The notes beneath the pieces were generated by a model. That model saw nothing but the letters and a program-made list of their open reading frames with translations. It had not been told where the DNA came from and made no database searches. A stretch of DNA of 64,000 bases from QGON01 sp963691905. Its GTDB lineage: Bacteria; Pseudomonadota; Gammaproteobacteria; Chromatiales; Chromatiaceae. Positions 6,026 through 15,100 of the stretch are shown here, piece by piece. Position numbers and translations under genes: made by a program. Position 1 is the first letter of the stretch; every line of letters starts with the position of its first letter. The stretch lies in assembly GCA_963691905.1 (NCBI GenBank), contig OY829894.1, forward strand, positions 248,001 to 312,000, in the 5' to 3' direction.

Positions 6026-8782
6026 TCAATGCGGTTGCCTGGGAAGCACCGTCAAATCATCTCCGGGCATAACGCCCTCTGGCTGCACTCCTGCCAGTTT
6101 GTTGCCAAGAATGGACGAGAGATTACGAAACAGTTTTGTTGAGATCCTGGGAAATATTTTGGCGATGTGGTCAATACCGTCCCAATTGATTTCCAGAATT
6201 CTGGAGTCCTCCCGGGCGACGACATCGGCGGTCCTTGCTACACGGGAGACCAACGCAATCTCTCCAAATATCTCGCCAGCCGCCAAGCTTCGGATATTTT
6301 CTCGCGAGCCATCAGGGTGGTTCTGCCATACCGCCGCGCTCCCCTCCAACAGGACAAACATCTCGTCCCCCGTGTCTCCCTGCCGGACAATGATCGCGCC
6401 GGGGTTGATCGAGTGAACCCGGCTGACCAACACGATCTTTTTGACTTGCCAGGGCCGCATCTCCCGGAACAGCTCACACTGCTCGATGACCTGCGATTTG
6501 AGGCGTAATGACAGTATGTCCCACAGGGAGATCAATCTTATGGACGACAGCAGGATGGGCGTGATGATGAAAGTGGCCAACAGTGCCAGCAGCATGACCA
6601 TTGCACTCAGCAGACCAAAATGCACGACGGGAGGAAAACTTGACATTGCCAGCGTGGCAAAGCCGAACGCCAGCGCGATGGATGCCGTCATGATGGGGAC
6701 AGATTCCTGGTTTATGGTTTTGGCGAGCGCCAGGCTTTCATCCTGATGTGCATGTGTTATCCGGTGATAACGCACCATGAAGTGCATGGCGTGATCCACG
6801 CAGATTCCCAGGGCGATAGCAGCAACCATGGTGGTTCCTGTGTTCAGCGGGATGCCTGCGTAACCCATGACGCCGAACAGCACAATAATGGGAAACAGGT
6901 TTGTGACTATGGCGACCAGCCCCGCCTTCATGTTCACGAACAGCAGGGAGATGATGACGAAGATGACAACAATCATAAGCAGCAGGGATTTAACCTGAGC
7001 GATGGCCATCGCGTCCGCCGCCCCGTTGGTGAGAATGGATTCGCCGGTGATTCTCACATCGAGTCCGGGATCGATCTGATTTTCGGTGAATGCACGGATC
7101 TCCCGCAGCGCCTGTTTTAGTTGCCAGGATGAGCCGATAGGGTGCCGGACGAGAATCCGTGCTTTGCTGAAATCCGTCGAGACAAGACCACTGACCTGTT
7201 CATGTTTGATAAAAAGCATGTACTCCTGAATGCTGGCATCCGATTCCGGCAGCCATAGATCGCCGCTTGTATCCTCCTCCATGCTGCTGTTGACCAGGGC
7301 GATAAAGTCGGCAAAGGAGAGTGACTTATCGACCCAGCCACTCTGGGCCAGGTAGTCCAGAAGCTTCTTTATCTCCTCCAGATAGCGCAGCTTCAGGAAG
7401 GTGCCCTCGATCCCGGAATCCAGGACGATGGAGAAGGTCTCCATGCCAGCGAGTCGTTCCTGCAGGCTGTTCAGCCGCTGGGTGACATTCGAGTCGCTGT
7501 TGAAATAGTCCAGCGGCGTATTGTTCACCCGCAACGAGAAGGCGCCATAGCCACTGGTGATCGCCACTATCGTTGTCAGGACGACGATTATTCTCTTGTT
7601 TCTCTGAACAAGTCGAAAGACCCAATCAGCCAGTCGGTGATAACCTTTGCCCATGGGGTCGACGGATCGGGCAACCGGTCTCTCACCGAGGTAGTGGAGA
7701 CAGACCGGAAGCAGGGAGATGGTAATCAGGAAATTGAGCAGCAGGCCTGTCGAGGCGACAAGGCCGAACTGTTGCAGTAGTTGGATATCGTTCAACGAGA
7801 TGGAGAGAAAACCGAGATAGGTGGTGATGAAGGTAAGCAACACCGCGAGTCCCATGTTGCGACCCATGGCATGGATGGCAGATATGCGCGGCATCCCCTG
7901 CAGGGTGCCGGCATGGTATTCGGCGAGCAGATGAATGTCTTCGGTGGAGCCGATGATGATCAACAGCGCGGGCACAATGGAGGTCATCACATTGATTGGG
8001 ATCTCGAGAGCCGCCATCAGTCCCAGCGTCCATACCACACTCAGACCTGCGGTGAGCAGCGGGATAATAGCCCCTTTTAGACTTCTCAGACTCAACGCCA
8101 ATGTGATGAACAGGACCAGGGCTGCAAGCGGCAGAATTTCGCGCTGATCCTGCTGGATTCTTGCGTTGATCTGGGTGCGCACATAGGGGGAACCGATCTG
8201 GAAAAAGGTTTTTACTTTGCCGCTCAGTGGCGTTAGAGCGCGGTCGATACCCTCGGAGGCCGACCGATCAAAGCCTGCGGGTTGACCAGCTTTGAAATAG
8301 ACGTTGATCGCCATGGCACTCCCCGTGGGTGAGAGCAGATTTCCGGAGATCAATGGATTGTGCAGTGCTGCGCGCTTTATCTGTTCGAGTCGCTGCTGCG
8401 AAGCGGGGATCTCATCCAGATAGGGGGCTGTTGTCACCGCCCCCTCTATGCTCTCCAGGTGCCTGATGGAGAACAGGCTTTCCGTATGGTCGACAAAAGG
8501 AAGTGCTTCGACTTTTTGCAGGGCCAGTCGGACCGCGCGTAGTTTTTTCTGGGTAAATAGCGCATCGTCTTCAAGAAAGATGATGGTGACCTCGTCGGCC
8601 CCGAAGGTTCGGAGCGTATGATTGTAGAAGGCCCGGGCCGGATCGTTTTCGACCATCATGCCCTCTGCGGAGATATTCAGACGGAGTTCGTCAATCCGGG
8701 AGACCGCGACTACAGTCAGAGCCGCAATGATCAACAGAACAGGCAGGGGGTGCTTGGCGGCAAAAGAGATGATCCTATTCAT
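6026..8782 (-). CDS. RND/MMPL-superfamily membrane protein with C-terminal cyclic-nucleotide-binding domain
   Basis: The product is 918 residues with two RND-type halves. Each half has an N-terminal helix, a periplasmic loop and a block of helices. Signature stretches are GSTEDIHLLAEYHAG in the first half and GICVDHAMHFMVRYH in the second, typical of the predicted-exporter RND group (COG1033-like, MMPL). The last 150 residues form a cNMP-binding domain; FGEIALVSRVARTADVVA has the Glu and Arg that bind ribose and phosphate in CRP-type pockets. Transport cargo is unknown. The start overlaps the end of an adenylate cyclase gene by 4 bases, so cAMP made by that protein is the likely ligand. Confidence 0.85.
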   Translation of the reverse strand: MNRIISFAAKHPLPVLLIIAALTVVAVSRIDELRLNISAEGMMVENDPARAFYNHTLRTFGADEVTIIFLEDDALFTQKKLRAVRLALQKVEALPFVDHTESLFSIRHLESIEGAVTTAPYLDEIPASQQRLEQIKRAALHNPLISGNLLSPTGSAMAINVYFKAGQPAGFDRSASEGIDRALTPLSGKVKTFFQIGSPYVRTQINARIQQDQREILPLAALVLFITLALSLRSLKGAIIPLLTAGLSVVWTLGLMAALEIPINVMTSIVPALLIIIGSTEDIHLLAEYHAGTLQGMPRISAIHAMGRNMGLAVLLTFITTYLGFLSISLNDIQLLQQFGLVASTGLLLNFLITISLLPVCLHYLGERPVARSVDPMGKGYHRLADWVFRLVQRNKRIIVVLTTIVAITSGYGAFSLRVNNTPLDYFNSDSNVTQRLNSLQERLAGMETFSIVLDSGIEGTFLKLRYLEEIKKLLDYLAQSGWVDKSLSFADFIALVNSSMEEDTSGDLWLPESDASIQEYMLFIKHEQVSGLVSTDFSKARILVRHPIGSSWQLKQALREIRAFTENQIDPGLDVRITGESILTNGAADAMAIAQVKSLLLMIVVIFVIISLLFVNMKAGLVAIVTNLFPIIVLFGVMGYAGIPLNTGTTMVAAIALGICVDHAMHFMVRYHRITHAHQDESLALAKTINQESVPIMTASIALAFGFATLAMSSFPPVVHFGLLSAMVMLLALLATFIITPILLSSIRLISLWDILSLRLKSQVIEQCELFREMRPWQVKKIVLVSRVHSINPGAIIVRQGDTGDEMFVLLEGSAAVWQNHPDGSRENIRSLAAGEIFGEIALVSRVARTADVVAREDSRILEINWDGIDHIAKIFPRISTKLFRNLSSILGNKLAGVQPEGVMPGDDLTVLPRQPH

Positions 8783-10020
8783 GACTTGATGCCTTCCAGG
8801 AACCAGGTCGCCATCTCACCCTTACCTTTTACCGATACCCTGCCCCTGGGTAGGCAGATGCAAACATCCTTGAGCAGTTTGTAGGTCTCTTGGGTGATCT
8901 GGATCTTTCCGGGGACGCCTTGTGATTCCATGCGGCTGGCCATATTGACCGCGTCGCCCCAGACATCGTAGTGGAATTTCTGGCGGCCGATCACGCCGCC
9001 GATCACCGGACCGGAACCGATGCCGATACGAAAGCTCAGTCGCCTGCCGTTACGCTGACATTCCTCGACGTAGGCACGCATGTCGAGCGCCAGACGCGCC
9101 AGGGTCTGGGCGTGATCTGGCCGTGGCCGTGGCGCACCGGAGACGACCATGTAGTTGTCTCCTATGGTGCGGATCTTCTCCAGATTGTACTTAGTGACCA
9201 GTGCGTCGAATCGGGAAAATACCTCGTTGAGCAGATCGACCATTTCGGTTGGTGACATCTCATTGGAGAGGGTCGTGAAACCTACGATGTCCGCGAACAG
9301 GATGCTGACCGAGTCGTAGTGCTCGGCAATGGTCTCGTTTTTGTCTTTCAGGATTGCTGCGATCTCTTTGGGTAGAACATTTTGCAGCAGGTTTTTTGAC
9401 TTTTTCTGCTCCACACGAAGCAGTTCGAGGAAGCGGCTCTCCTGGCCTATGAAATAGTGGAGCAAAATGAACGCAACGGCCGAAACCGTACCGATATTGG
9501 CGATAAAAAAGCTGATCACCAGCCAGGGTGGCAGGTTGTTGGTGGGGTGTGCATCCGGCTGCATCACACCGCTGATGATCACCAGCCCCAGAAAGGCGAG
9601 AAACCACCAGAGGGCGTGCTGACGTTGTCCGAACAGCAGCGCACCAAATGGGCATATCAGGGACCAGAGTATCGCGGCGCTTGAATTGACGAATCCGCCC
9701 AAGGCCAGATGCAGGAGAAACGGAAGAACCAGAATGAGCAGCAGTTGACTCACCCGGAACAGCCGGTAGCGATGTGTCAGGCCGAACAGGAGGATACTCA
9801 GGGACGAAACCACCGCATAGGTTATCGGCACAGTTCCGGCCAATGGTTCGTCGAATGCAATATAGATACCACCCCACAGTAGGCCCATCATGATCAACAT
9901 CAGGCTGGCGCCGATCAGTAACGTCTTCTGCAGGCGGGCGTCTTCGCTATCGGCTGCTTCGGCACCGATGTGCCGAATCACTACCATCAATTGATCCAGA
10001 TGTGTGTGGAGAGGCATCAT
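8779..10020 (-). CDS. Membrane-bound class III adenylate cyclase
   Basis: The product is 413 residues: about six membrane helices in residues 35-200, a short coiled linker, then a class III cyclase domain. The metal-binding aspartates are D244 (FADIVGFT) and D288 (RTIGDNYM). The purine-specificity positions read Lys (KIRTIGD) and Asp (YDVWGD), the pair found in adenylate rather than guanylate cyclases. The gene is translationally coupled to the RND protein with a cNMP-binding domain. It is the first gene of the compact run that leads into the cytochrome genes. The membrane sensor region resembles no family I can name. Confidence 0.9.
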   Translation of the reverse strand: MMPLHTHLDQLMVVIRHIGAEAADSEDARLQKTLLIGASLMLIMMGLLWGGIYIAFDEPLAGTVPITYAVVSSLSILLFGLTHRYRLFRVSQLLLILVLPFLLHLALGGFVNSSAAILWSLICPFGALLFGQRQHALWWFLAFLGLVIISGVMQPDAHPTNNLPPWLVISFFIANIGTVSAVAFILLHYFIGQESRFLELLRVEQKKSKNLLQNVLPKEIAAILKDKNETIAEHYDSVSILFADIVGFTTLSNEMSPTEMVDLLNEVFSRFDALVTKYNLEKIRTIGDNYMVVSGAPRPRPDHAQTLARLALDMRAYVEECQRNGRRLSFRIGIGSGPVIGGVIGRQKFHYDVWGDAVNMASRMESQGVPGKIQITQETYKLLKDVCICLPRGRVSVKGKGEMATWFLEGIKS

Positions 10021-10085
10021 GTCAATCTGGCCCTTTCCTTGCCCGCAAGTTCCCGAATGATGCAGGCGTTCCGATCTTTATGTTC

Positions 10086-10430
10086 TTAGAACACTAGCGC
10101 TTTGTCCGCTGCCAGGGTACGTTCGGCCAGTTCCGCCATGGTGCTGCGCCGGGCGTCTTGCACAATGTCATCGTCCGTAAAGCCACGGACATCCATACAA
10201 GCACCACAGAGCAGTACCTCACCTTTACGTGTGATGGATTTGAGCATCAGTTCGAGGTTGTAGAATCCCTGGGGTACCTTCTGCCCGCGTTTTGCACAGA
10301 CCACTGCATCGGCCAGCAGAAATACCGTGACCTTCGCATCTGTCTTGCTCAGTGCCTTGGCCAGGCGCAGACCGTTATAGCTGCGTTCCGTGCCATAGGG
10401 TGGGTCATTCAAGATGATCAGAGTGTTCAT
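10086..10430 (-). CDS. DsrE-family protein
   Basis: The product is 114 residues from the ATG at 10430, chosen because GGAG lies 6 bases upstream; an ATG at 10442 would add four residues. The opening MNTLIILNDPPYGTERSYN and the cysteine stretch LLCGACMDVRG fit the DsrE/YchN-like fold. Members bind or carry sulfur on conserved cysteines, as in DsrEFH, or act as small accessory proteins. It is a cytoplasmic protein. A sulfur-relay role is plausible given the rhodanese remnant directly upstream and the ArsR-rhodanese gene nearby, but this is inference. Confidence 0.85.
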   Translation of the reverse strand: MNTLIILNDPPYGTERSYNGLRLAKALSKTDAKVTVFLLADAVVCAKRGQKVPQGFYNLELMLKSITRKGEVLLCGACMDVRGFTDDDIVQDARRSTMAELAERTLAADKALVF

Positions 10431-10442
10431 GATCGGCTCCAT

Positions 10443-10520
10443 ATCAGACTTCGACTGCAGTTTTTACGGGTGGGGCATTCTTATTCCATTGCGCCATCCC
10501 GCCAAAAGCGGCACAGCCCT
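10443..10520 (-). pseudogene. C-terminal remnant of a rhodanese domain
   Basis: Between the hydroxylase stop and the DsrE gene, one minus-strand frame reads GCAAFGGMAQWNKNAPPVK and ends at a TGA at about 10446. This matches the closing helix of rhodanese domains, where GG...W....PV is conserved. The frame is closed by a TGA only a few codons upstream and has no start codon, so the rest of the domain is gone. The assignment is by pattern only. Confidence 0.45.
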
Positions 10521-11384
10521 TTAGTTTTCATCGCGGCTGCTCCATTCGCGGCGATTGATGGCGTAACCACTGATCTTGCCGACAAAGGGCAGTGCCAGCA
10601 TACCGGGCAACTGGTTGACCTGCTTCGGATCGCGGTATTTGTGGATGCCGATAGTCATGCCTACGTGACCGCCTCTGGGTTGATCCCGATAGGTGCCAAA
10701 CAGACGATCCCACCAGGGCAGGCTGAAACCGAAGTTGCTGTTTGCCTCGTCGTCCTCCACCGAATGGTGTACCCGATGCATATCAGGCGTGACCAGGAAC
10801 CAGCGCACCACCCGGTCCAGACCTATCGGCAGGCGGATATTGCTGTGGTTGAACATGGCAGTGGCATTCAGCACCACCTCGAAGATCACCACAGCCACGA
10901 CGGGTGGACCCAACAGCAGAATGGTGGCGAACTTGATCAGCATGGAGAGGATGATCTCCAGGGTATGGAAGCGGGCGCCGGTGGTGACGTCGTAATCCAG
11001 GTCGGCGTGATGTACCCGGTGCAGGCGCCAAAGAGCAGGTATCGCGTGGACCATCACATGTTGCAGGTAGATGACAAAATCCATCGCTATCACTGAAATG
11101 ATAATCGACAAAATGAAGGGTATTTCATAGAAGTTGAACAGACCCCAGCCACGCTGTTGGGCAAGGGCGGCAACACCCACCGCAGCTGCGGGAAAAAGCA
11201 GCCGCAGTACAATACTGTTGAGAAAGACGAGTCCCAGATTATTGGCCCAGCGAATACCTTTGGGGACCGTGAGGGTGCGGGCAGGCGAGAGGATTTCCCA
11301 TCCTGCCATAATGGCAAAGATGCCGAAGAAAAAACTCAGGCGAATGGGCAACTCATTGCCCAGAATCCAGTCGTGCCAGTTCAT
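10521..11384 (-). CDS. Sterol desaturase / fatty acid hydroxylase family membrane protein
   Basis: The product is 287 residues with about four membrane helices. The di-iron histidine motifs of the family are present in order: HVMVH, HRVHH, and HRVHHSVEDDEANSNFGF, plus HTLE and HSN histidines. Bacterial relatives hydroxylate or desaturate lipids, and the substrate here is unknown. The gene is divergent from the ArsR-rhodanese gene across 100 bases and may share its regulation. The DsrE gene follows on the same strand after a short gap. The length is normal for the family. Confidence 0.85.
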   Translation of the reverse strand: MNWHDWILGNELPIRLSFFFGIFAIMAGWEILSPARTLTVPKGIRWANNLGLVFLNSIVLRLLFPAAAVGVAALAQQRGWGLFNFYEIPFILSIIISVIAMDFVIYLQHVMVHAIPALWRLHRVHHADLDYDVTTGARFHTLEIILSMLIKFATILLLGPPVVAVVIFEVVLNATAMFNHSNIRLPIGLDRVVRWFLVTPDMHRVHHSVEDDEANSNFGFSLPWWDRLFGTYRDQPRGGHVGMTIGIHKYRDPKQVNQLPGMLALPFVGKISGYAINRREWSSRDEN

Positions 11385-11437
11385 GGTCCACTATCCTCCA
11401 CTCTCTTGTCTGCTATACTTTATTTTAATTATCATAA

Positions 11438-11457
11438 ATTCAATAGATCTCTTGAAT
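11438..11457. promoter_or_regulatory. Candidate ArsR-family operator in a divergent promoter
   Basis: A perfect inverted repeat, ATTCAA-N8-TTGAAT, lies midway between the divergent hydroxylase and ArsR-rhodanese genes in an AT-rich stretch. A longer imperfect pair, TATACTT/AAGTATA, surrounds it. ArsR-family repressors commonly bind such sites overlapping their own promoter. Confidence 0.5.
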
Positions 11458-11484
11458 AATTGAAGTATAGTTTGGGCAGTAACT

Positions 11485-12153
11485 ATGTCAACAGGTAATT
11501 TTAAACACGACCTTTTCAGCCAGTTTGCCCGTGTCGCCAAGGCACTGAGCAACGGTTACAGGCTGGAACTGCTGGAGTTTCTGGCACAGGGCGAGCGCAG
11601 CGTGGATGCCCTGGCCCAGGTTTCTGGCCTGACTGTGGCCAATACCTCCCAACATCTGCAGTTGCTCAGGCAGGCCGGACTGGTCATCAACCGCAAAGCG
11701 GGTCACAAGGTCTACTACCGGTTGAGTGGTATGGATGTCTCGGCCCTGCTTGGCTCGCTAAGAGAAGTGGCGGAGCGCCATCTGGCGGACGTCGATCGTC
11801 TTGTCGATGACTATCTCAAGGTCAAGGACAGTCTGGAACCTGTACCAGCGGCGCAATTACTGGAGAGGGTCAGGGATGGTCTGGTGACTGTGCTGGATGT
11901 GCGTCCCCCGGAGGAGTATGCAGCGGGACATCTGCCGGGAGCGATCAATATTCCGCTGGCAGAATTGGAACAACAACTGAATGAGTTTGATCCCTCCCAG
12001 GAGATTGTCGCCTACTGCCGTGGTCCCCATTGTGTGCTGGCCTTCGATGCCGTTGCGAAACTGAGAGAGAGGGGCGTTAAAGCCCGGCGTCTGGATGGCG
12101 GGCTGCCGGAATGGCGCATGGAGGGTTTTCCGGTGGAGTCCAGCTCAACATAG
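11485..12153 (+). CDS. ArsR-family transcriptional regulator fused to a rhodanese domain
   Basis: The product is 222 residues. Residues 1-100 form a winged-helix ArsR domain: AKALSNGYRLELLEFLAQGE, then LTVANTSQHLQLLRQAGLV and RKAGHKVYYRL. Residues 120-215 form a rhodanese domain with LDVRPPEEYAAGHLPGAINI and the active-site loop YCRGPHC. The cysteine in that loop suggests it senses or processes sulfane sulfur or a related thiol compound. The neighbouring DsrE gene, rhodanese remnant and divergent hydroxylase could be its targets. ArsR-rhodanese fusions are a known arrangement, but their ligand is not fixed. Confidence 0.9.
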   Translation: MSTGNFKHDLFSQFARVAKALSNGYRLELLEFLAQGERSVDALAQVSGLTVANTSQHLQLLRQAGLVINRKAGHKVYYRLSGMDVSALLGSLREVAERHLADVDRLVDDYLKVKDSLEPVPAAQLLERVRDGLVTVLDVRPPEEYAAGHLPGAINIPLAELEQQLNEFDPSQEIVAYCRGPHCVLAFDAVAKLRERGVKARRLDGGLPEWRMEGFPVESSST

Positions 12154-12172
12154 GAAAAATGTCGGCCCTGAT

Positions 12173-15100
12173 TTAACGTTCAATGGTATAGAACAGATCC
12201 ACTCCCTGTGAACGACCGGTTTCGGTCTGAATCTGCAGCTTGTCGGTGAGGTCATAGCGCAGTCGCAGCTTGGTCTCACGCGTGGCAAGTTCGTTAACGT
12301 ATTGCACATACAGGCGTGGCGACAGATAGGTGCCTGCCACCACAGAGGCCTCGGCCAGGCTGCTGCCCGCTTCTATTCGTAGCTCTTCCAATCCCAATTG
12401 ACGGCCTGCTTCGGTGGCGAGGCTGCCCACACCCGCAGCCTGTAGTGCCGCGACTATGCTCACATCTCCACTGGATTCTCCCGGTGGATGCCCGGTGAGA
12501 AGATAGGAGACGATTTCGCTCTGGGTCATGGTCGGGCTGGAGTAGAGTGAAAGCTTGGGTGTCTTCAGGGTGCCGCTCACCCGCAGGCCGGCGGTTACTT
12601 CGCCAGCTTCGCGCACCGCCTGAACGTCCAGACCAGGATTGTCCACCGGACTGTCGGCGAACAGGGCGTAACCGCGCTCTATTTTGAGATCCTGCCCGTA
12701 GGCGCGATAGGTGCCGTCCGTCACACCCACTCTGCCGCGACCAATGACCGGCCGGCCCGGTTCATCGATCAGCAACAGGTTGCCGGTGAGATCAGCACGC
12801 AGGCCAAAGCCCTCGAAACTGACCCTGTCGCCGAAGATGATGCGCAGCCTGGAGTGGAAGTCCGGATCGTCCTGCTCCTGCCGCGGCGCGTCATGGCCCA
12901 CAATCACCAGATCCGGCGTGTCGGATACCGTGGAGGCGGGCAGCTCTCTCGGTCGGATACGGCCGTAGGGGATGTGAATCTCACCGTCCAGCTCAGAGCG
13001 TTTACTGGTGTGCAGGATCAGCAGATCCGGTGATACATGTATCTCCGCTTCCGGGATGTTCACCGCCACCCAATCCTTTCCCTGTATCTTGAGGTGGGTG
13101 GGATAACCCTCGGTCGGTTCGATACGGGTCTCGCCCTCCAGCGTCAGGATGCCGCCACCGGAACTGACTTTACCCTGCAGCACCAGCCGGTCCAGCGTAG
13201 AGGCATTTATGTTCAGACCAATATCGCGCAGCTCCAAACCCAGTTCAGGGATGTCGAGGGCACCCTCCTTCAGCTCCGCTTTACCCTTGAATTCGGGCTT
13301 GCCCACAAGGCCGGACAGGGTGAAATCCACATCGATGAAGCCCGCCACATTCTGTAGTTGCGGTGCTGCCACTGAGGCCAGACCCAGATCGTTGATGCGT
13401 GCCTTCAAGTAACCCGCCAGGGGTTGTTTGTCCGGATCCAAATTTGCAGCATTCAGCCCTGGCATATGGATTTTCCCTTCGATCTCTCCCAGATCGGCCA
13501 GAGGTATAGTGATTTCAGCATGGGCCCCCTTGGCGTCCAGCTTCCCCTGTAGATGGCCACCGGAGAAATCCACTTGGCGGGGTTCACCATTCAGTTCGAA
13601 AACCAGCTCTCCCCTGGGCAGCTTGATATCGGCATGGCCGAGGATTGTCCCCTCGGGATCTGTGTGAAAGTCTGCTGCCAGGTCGCTGTGACCTGTGAGT
13701 GCCATCTCCGGTGGCAGCCACTGCTGGAAGAAGGCAAGGGGAAAGGCCGGGGCGTTCAGTTTTGCCTTCCAGCCATGATCTGCATTTCCGTCGAAGTCAG
13801 CGCACAGGCGCCCTTCGTCGGCGGCCAGACACAGATCCTGTACCTGCTGGGTTTTGGTTGCCAGAGTAAAGGCGGTGGGGCGCTCCAGATCCCAGCGGCC
13901 GACTTCAGGCAGCGTGAGGGCCAGTGTCTGCAGATGTCCGCTCCAGCTGTTGTGTTCATCCAGCCCGGCATCGATAGTCAATTGCGCTGCCGGTGCCTGC
14001 TGACTGTCCAGGTTTAGTTCGATGTGGTGTGCGGTGCGTGCACCTTTGGCGCTCAGTGACAATTGTTTCCACTGCAGGGCGCCTGACTTCAGGCCTTGGG
14101 CCGCCAGGTCCAGCTCCACTTGCTGGTTGCGACTCAGATCCAGCGCCGCCTGTACCTGAAGTTCAGCCACCTGATGGGCATCGAAACTGATAGCCTTGCC
14201 GCTGATATCGGCGTGAATTTGCGGTGTCTCCCGGCTACCGCTCAGGCGGCCTTCGCTCTGGAGTGAACCGGCCAGGCCGGGCCACAGACTGGCCAGGTCA
14301 TCGGCTTGCAGGCTCCACTCCAGATCCAGCGAGTTACCGGCCGTACCATCGATGTGAGCCACGCTGCTGCCTGAGATCAGCTCCAGACTGTCTATTTGAA
14401 ACGTCTCAGCGGCGAGTTTCAGATCGCCTTTGGCTTTGATCGGATAGTCACGCAGCTCGCCATCCAGCCGTGCCAGTTTCACCTCAACCTGGGGACCGTC
14501 CTCCAGCAGCTGTCCCCGGCTAGTCAGATTCAGTGCCAGCTTGCCGGGAAAATCGGGATGGAACAGTCCGGGATTGATACCGGTCCCTGTAAGATTTAGG
14601 TCCCAGGCTGGCCGCGGTGTCCAGTCGGCCCGGCCGGAAGCATCGATCTCTCCTTCGGGCAGGAGGATGTGCAGCGACTCAAAGTCCAGACCATCGGTAT
14701 TGCCATTGCCGGATGCCTTCAGTGTGAGTCCCGGCTGATCCGGGATGAGTGCGTCCAGACTGAGTTGGTAGTGGTAGTTTGCTGGCTGACCGTCGATTTT
14801 CAATCGCCCCTGATTGCTGCGTACCTGGATTGTCTCTCCAGCCAGGGGCCAGCGCAGGTCGTTCCAGGAGAGGTCGGCATCGAACACGCCTTGAGCGTCG
14901 TCGGCAGTGTAACGTCCACGGCCTTCGATCTTTGCGCCGGCAGGGGTAGTGATTCGCAGATGGTCGGCAATCAGACTTCCCGCCTCATAGGTGAGGACCA
15001 ACGCCGCGTTCAGTTCGCCCAGGGAGCGCTCGGTCAGCTTCAGATTGCCGTCAGCCTTGATCGTCTCAGGGCTACCGGTAGTGTGTAGCCGTCCGCTGAT

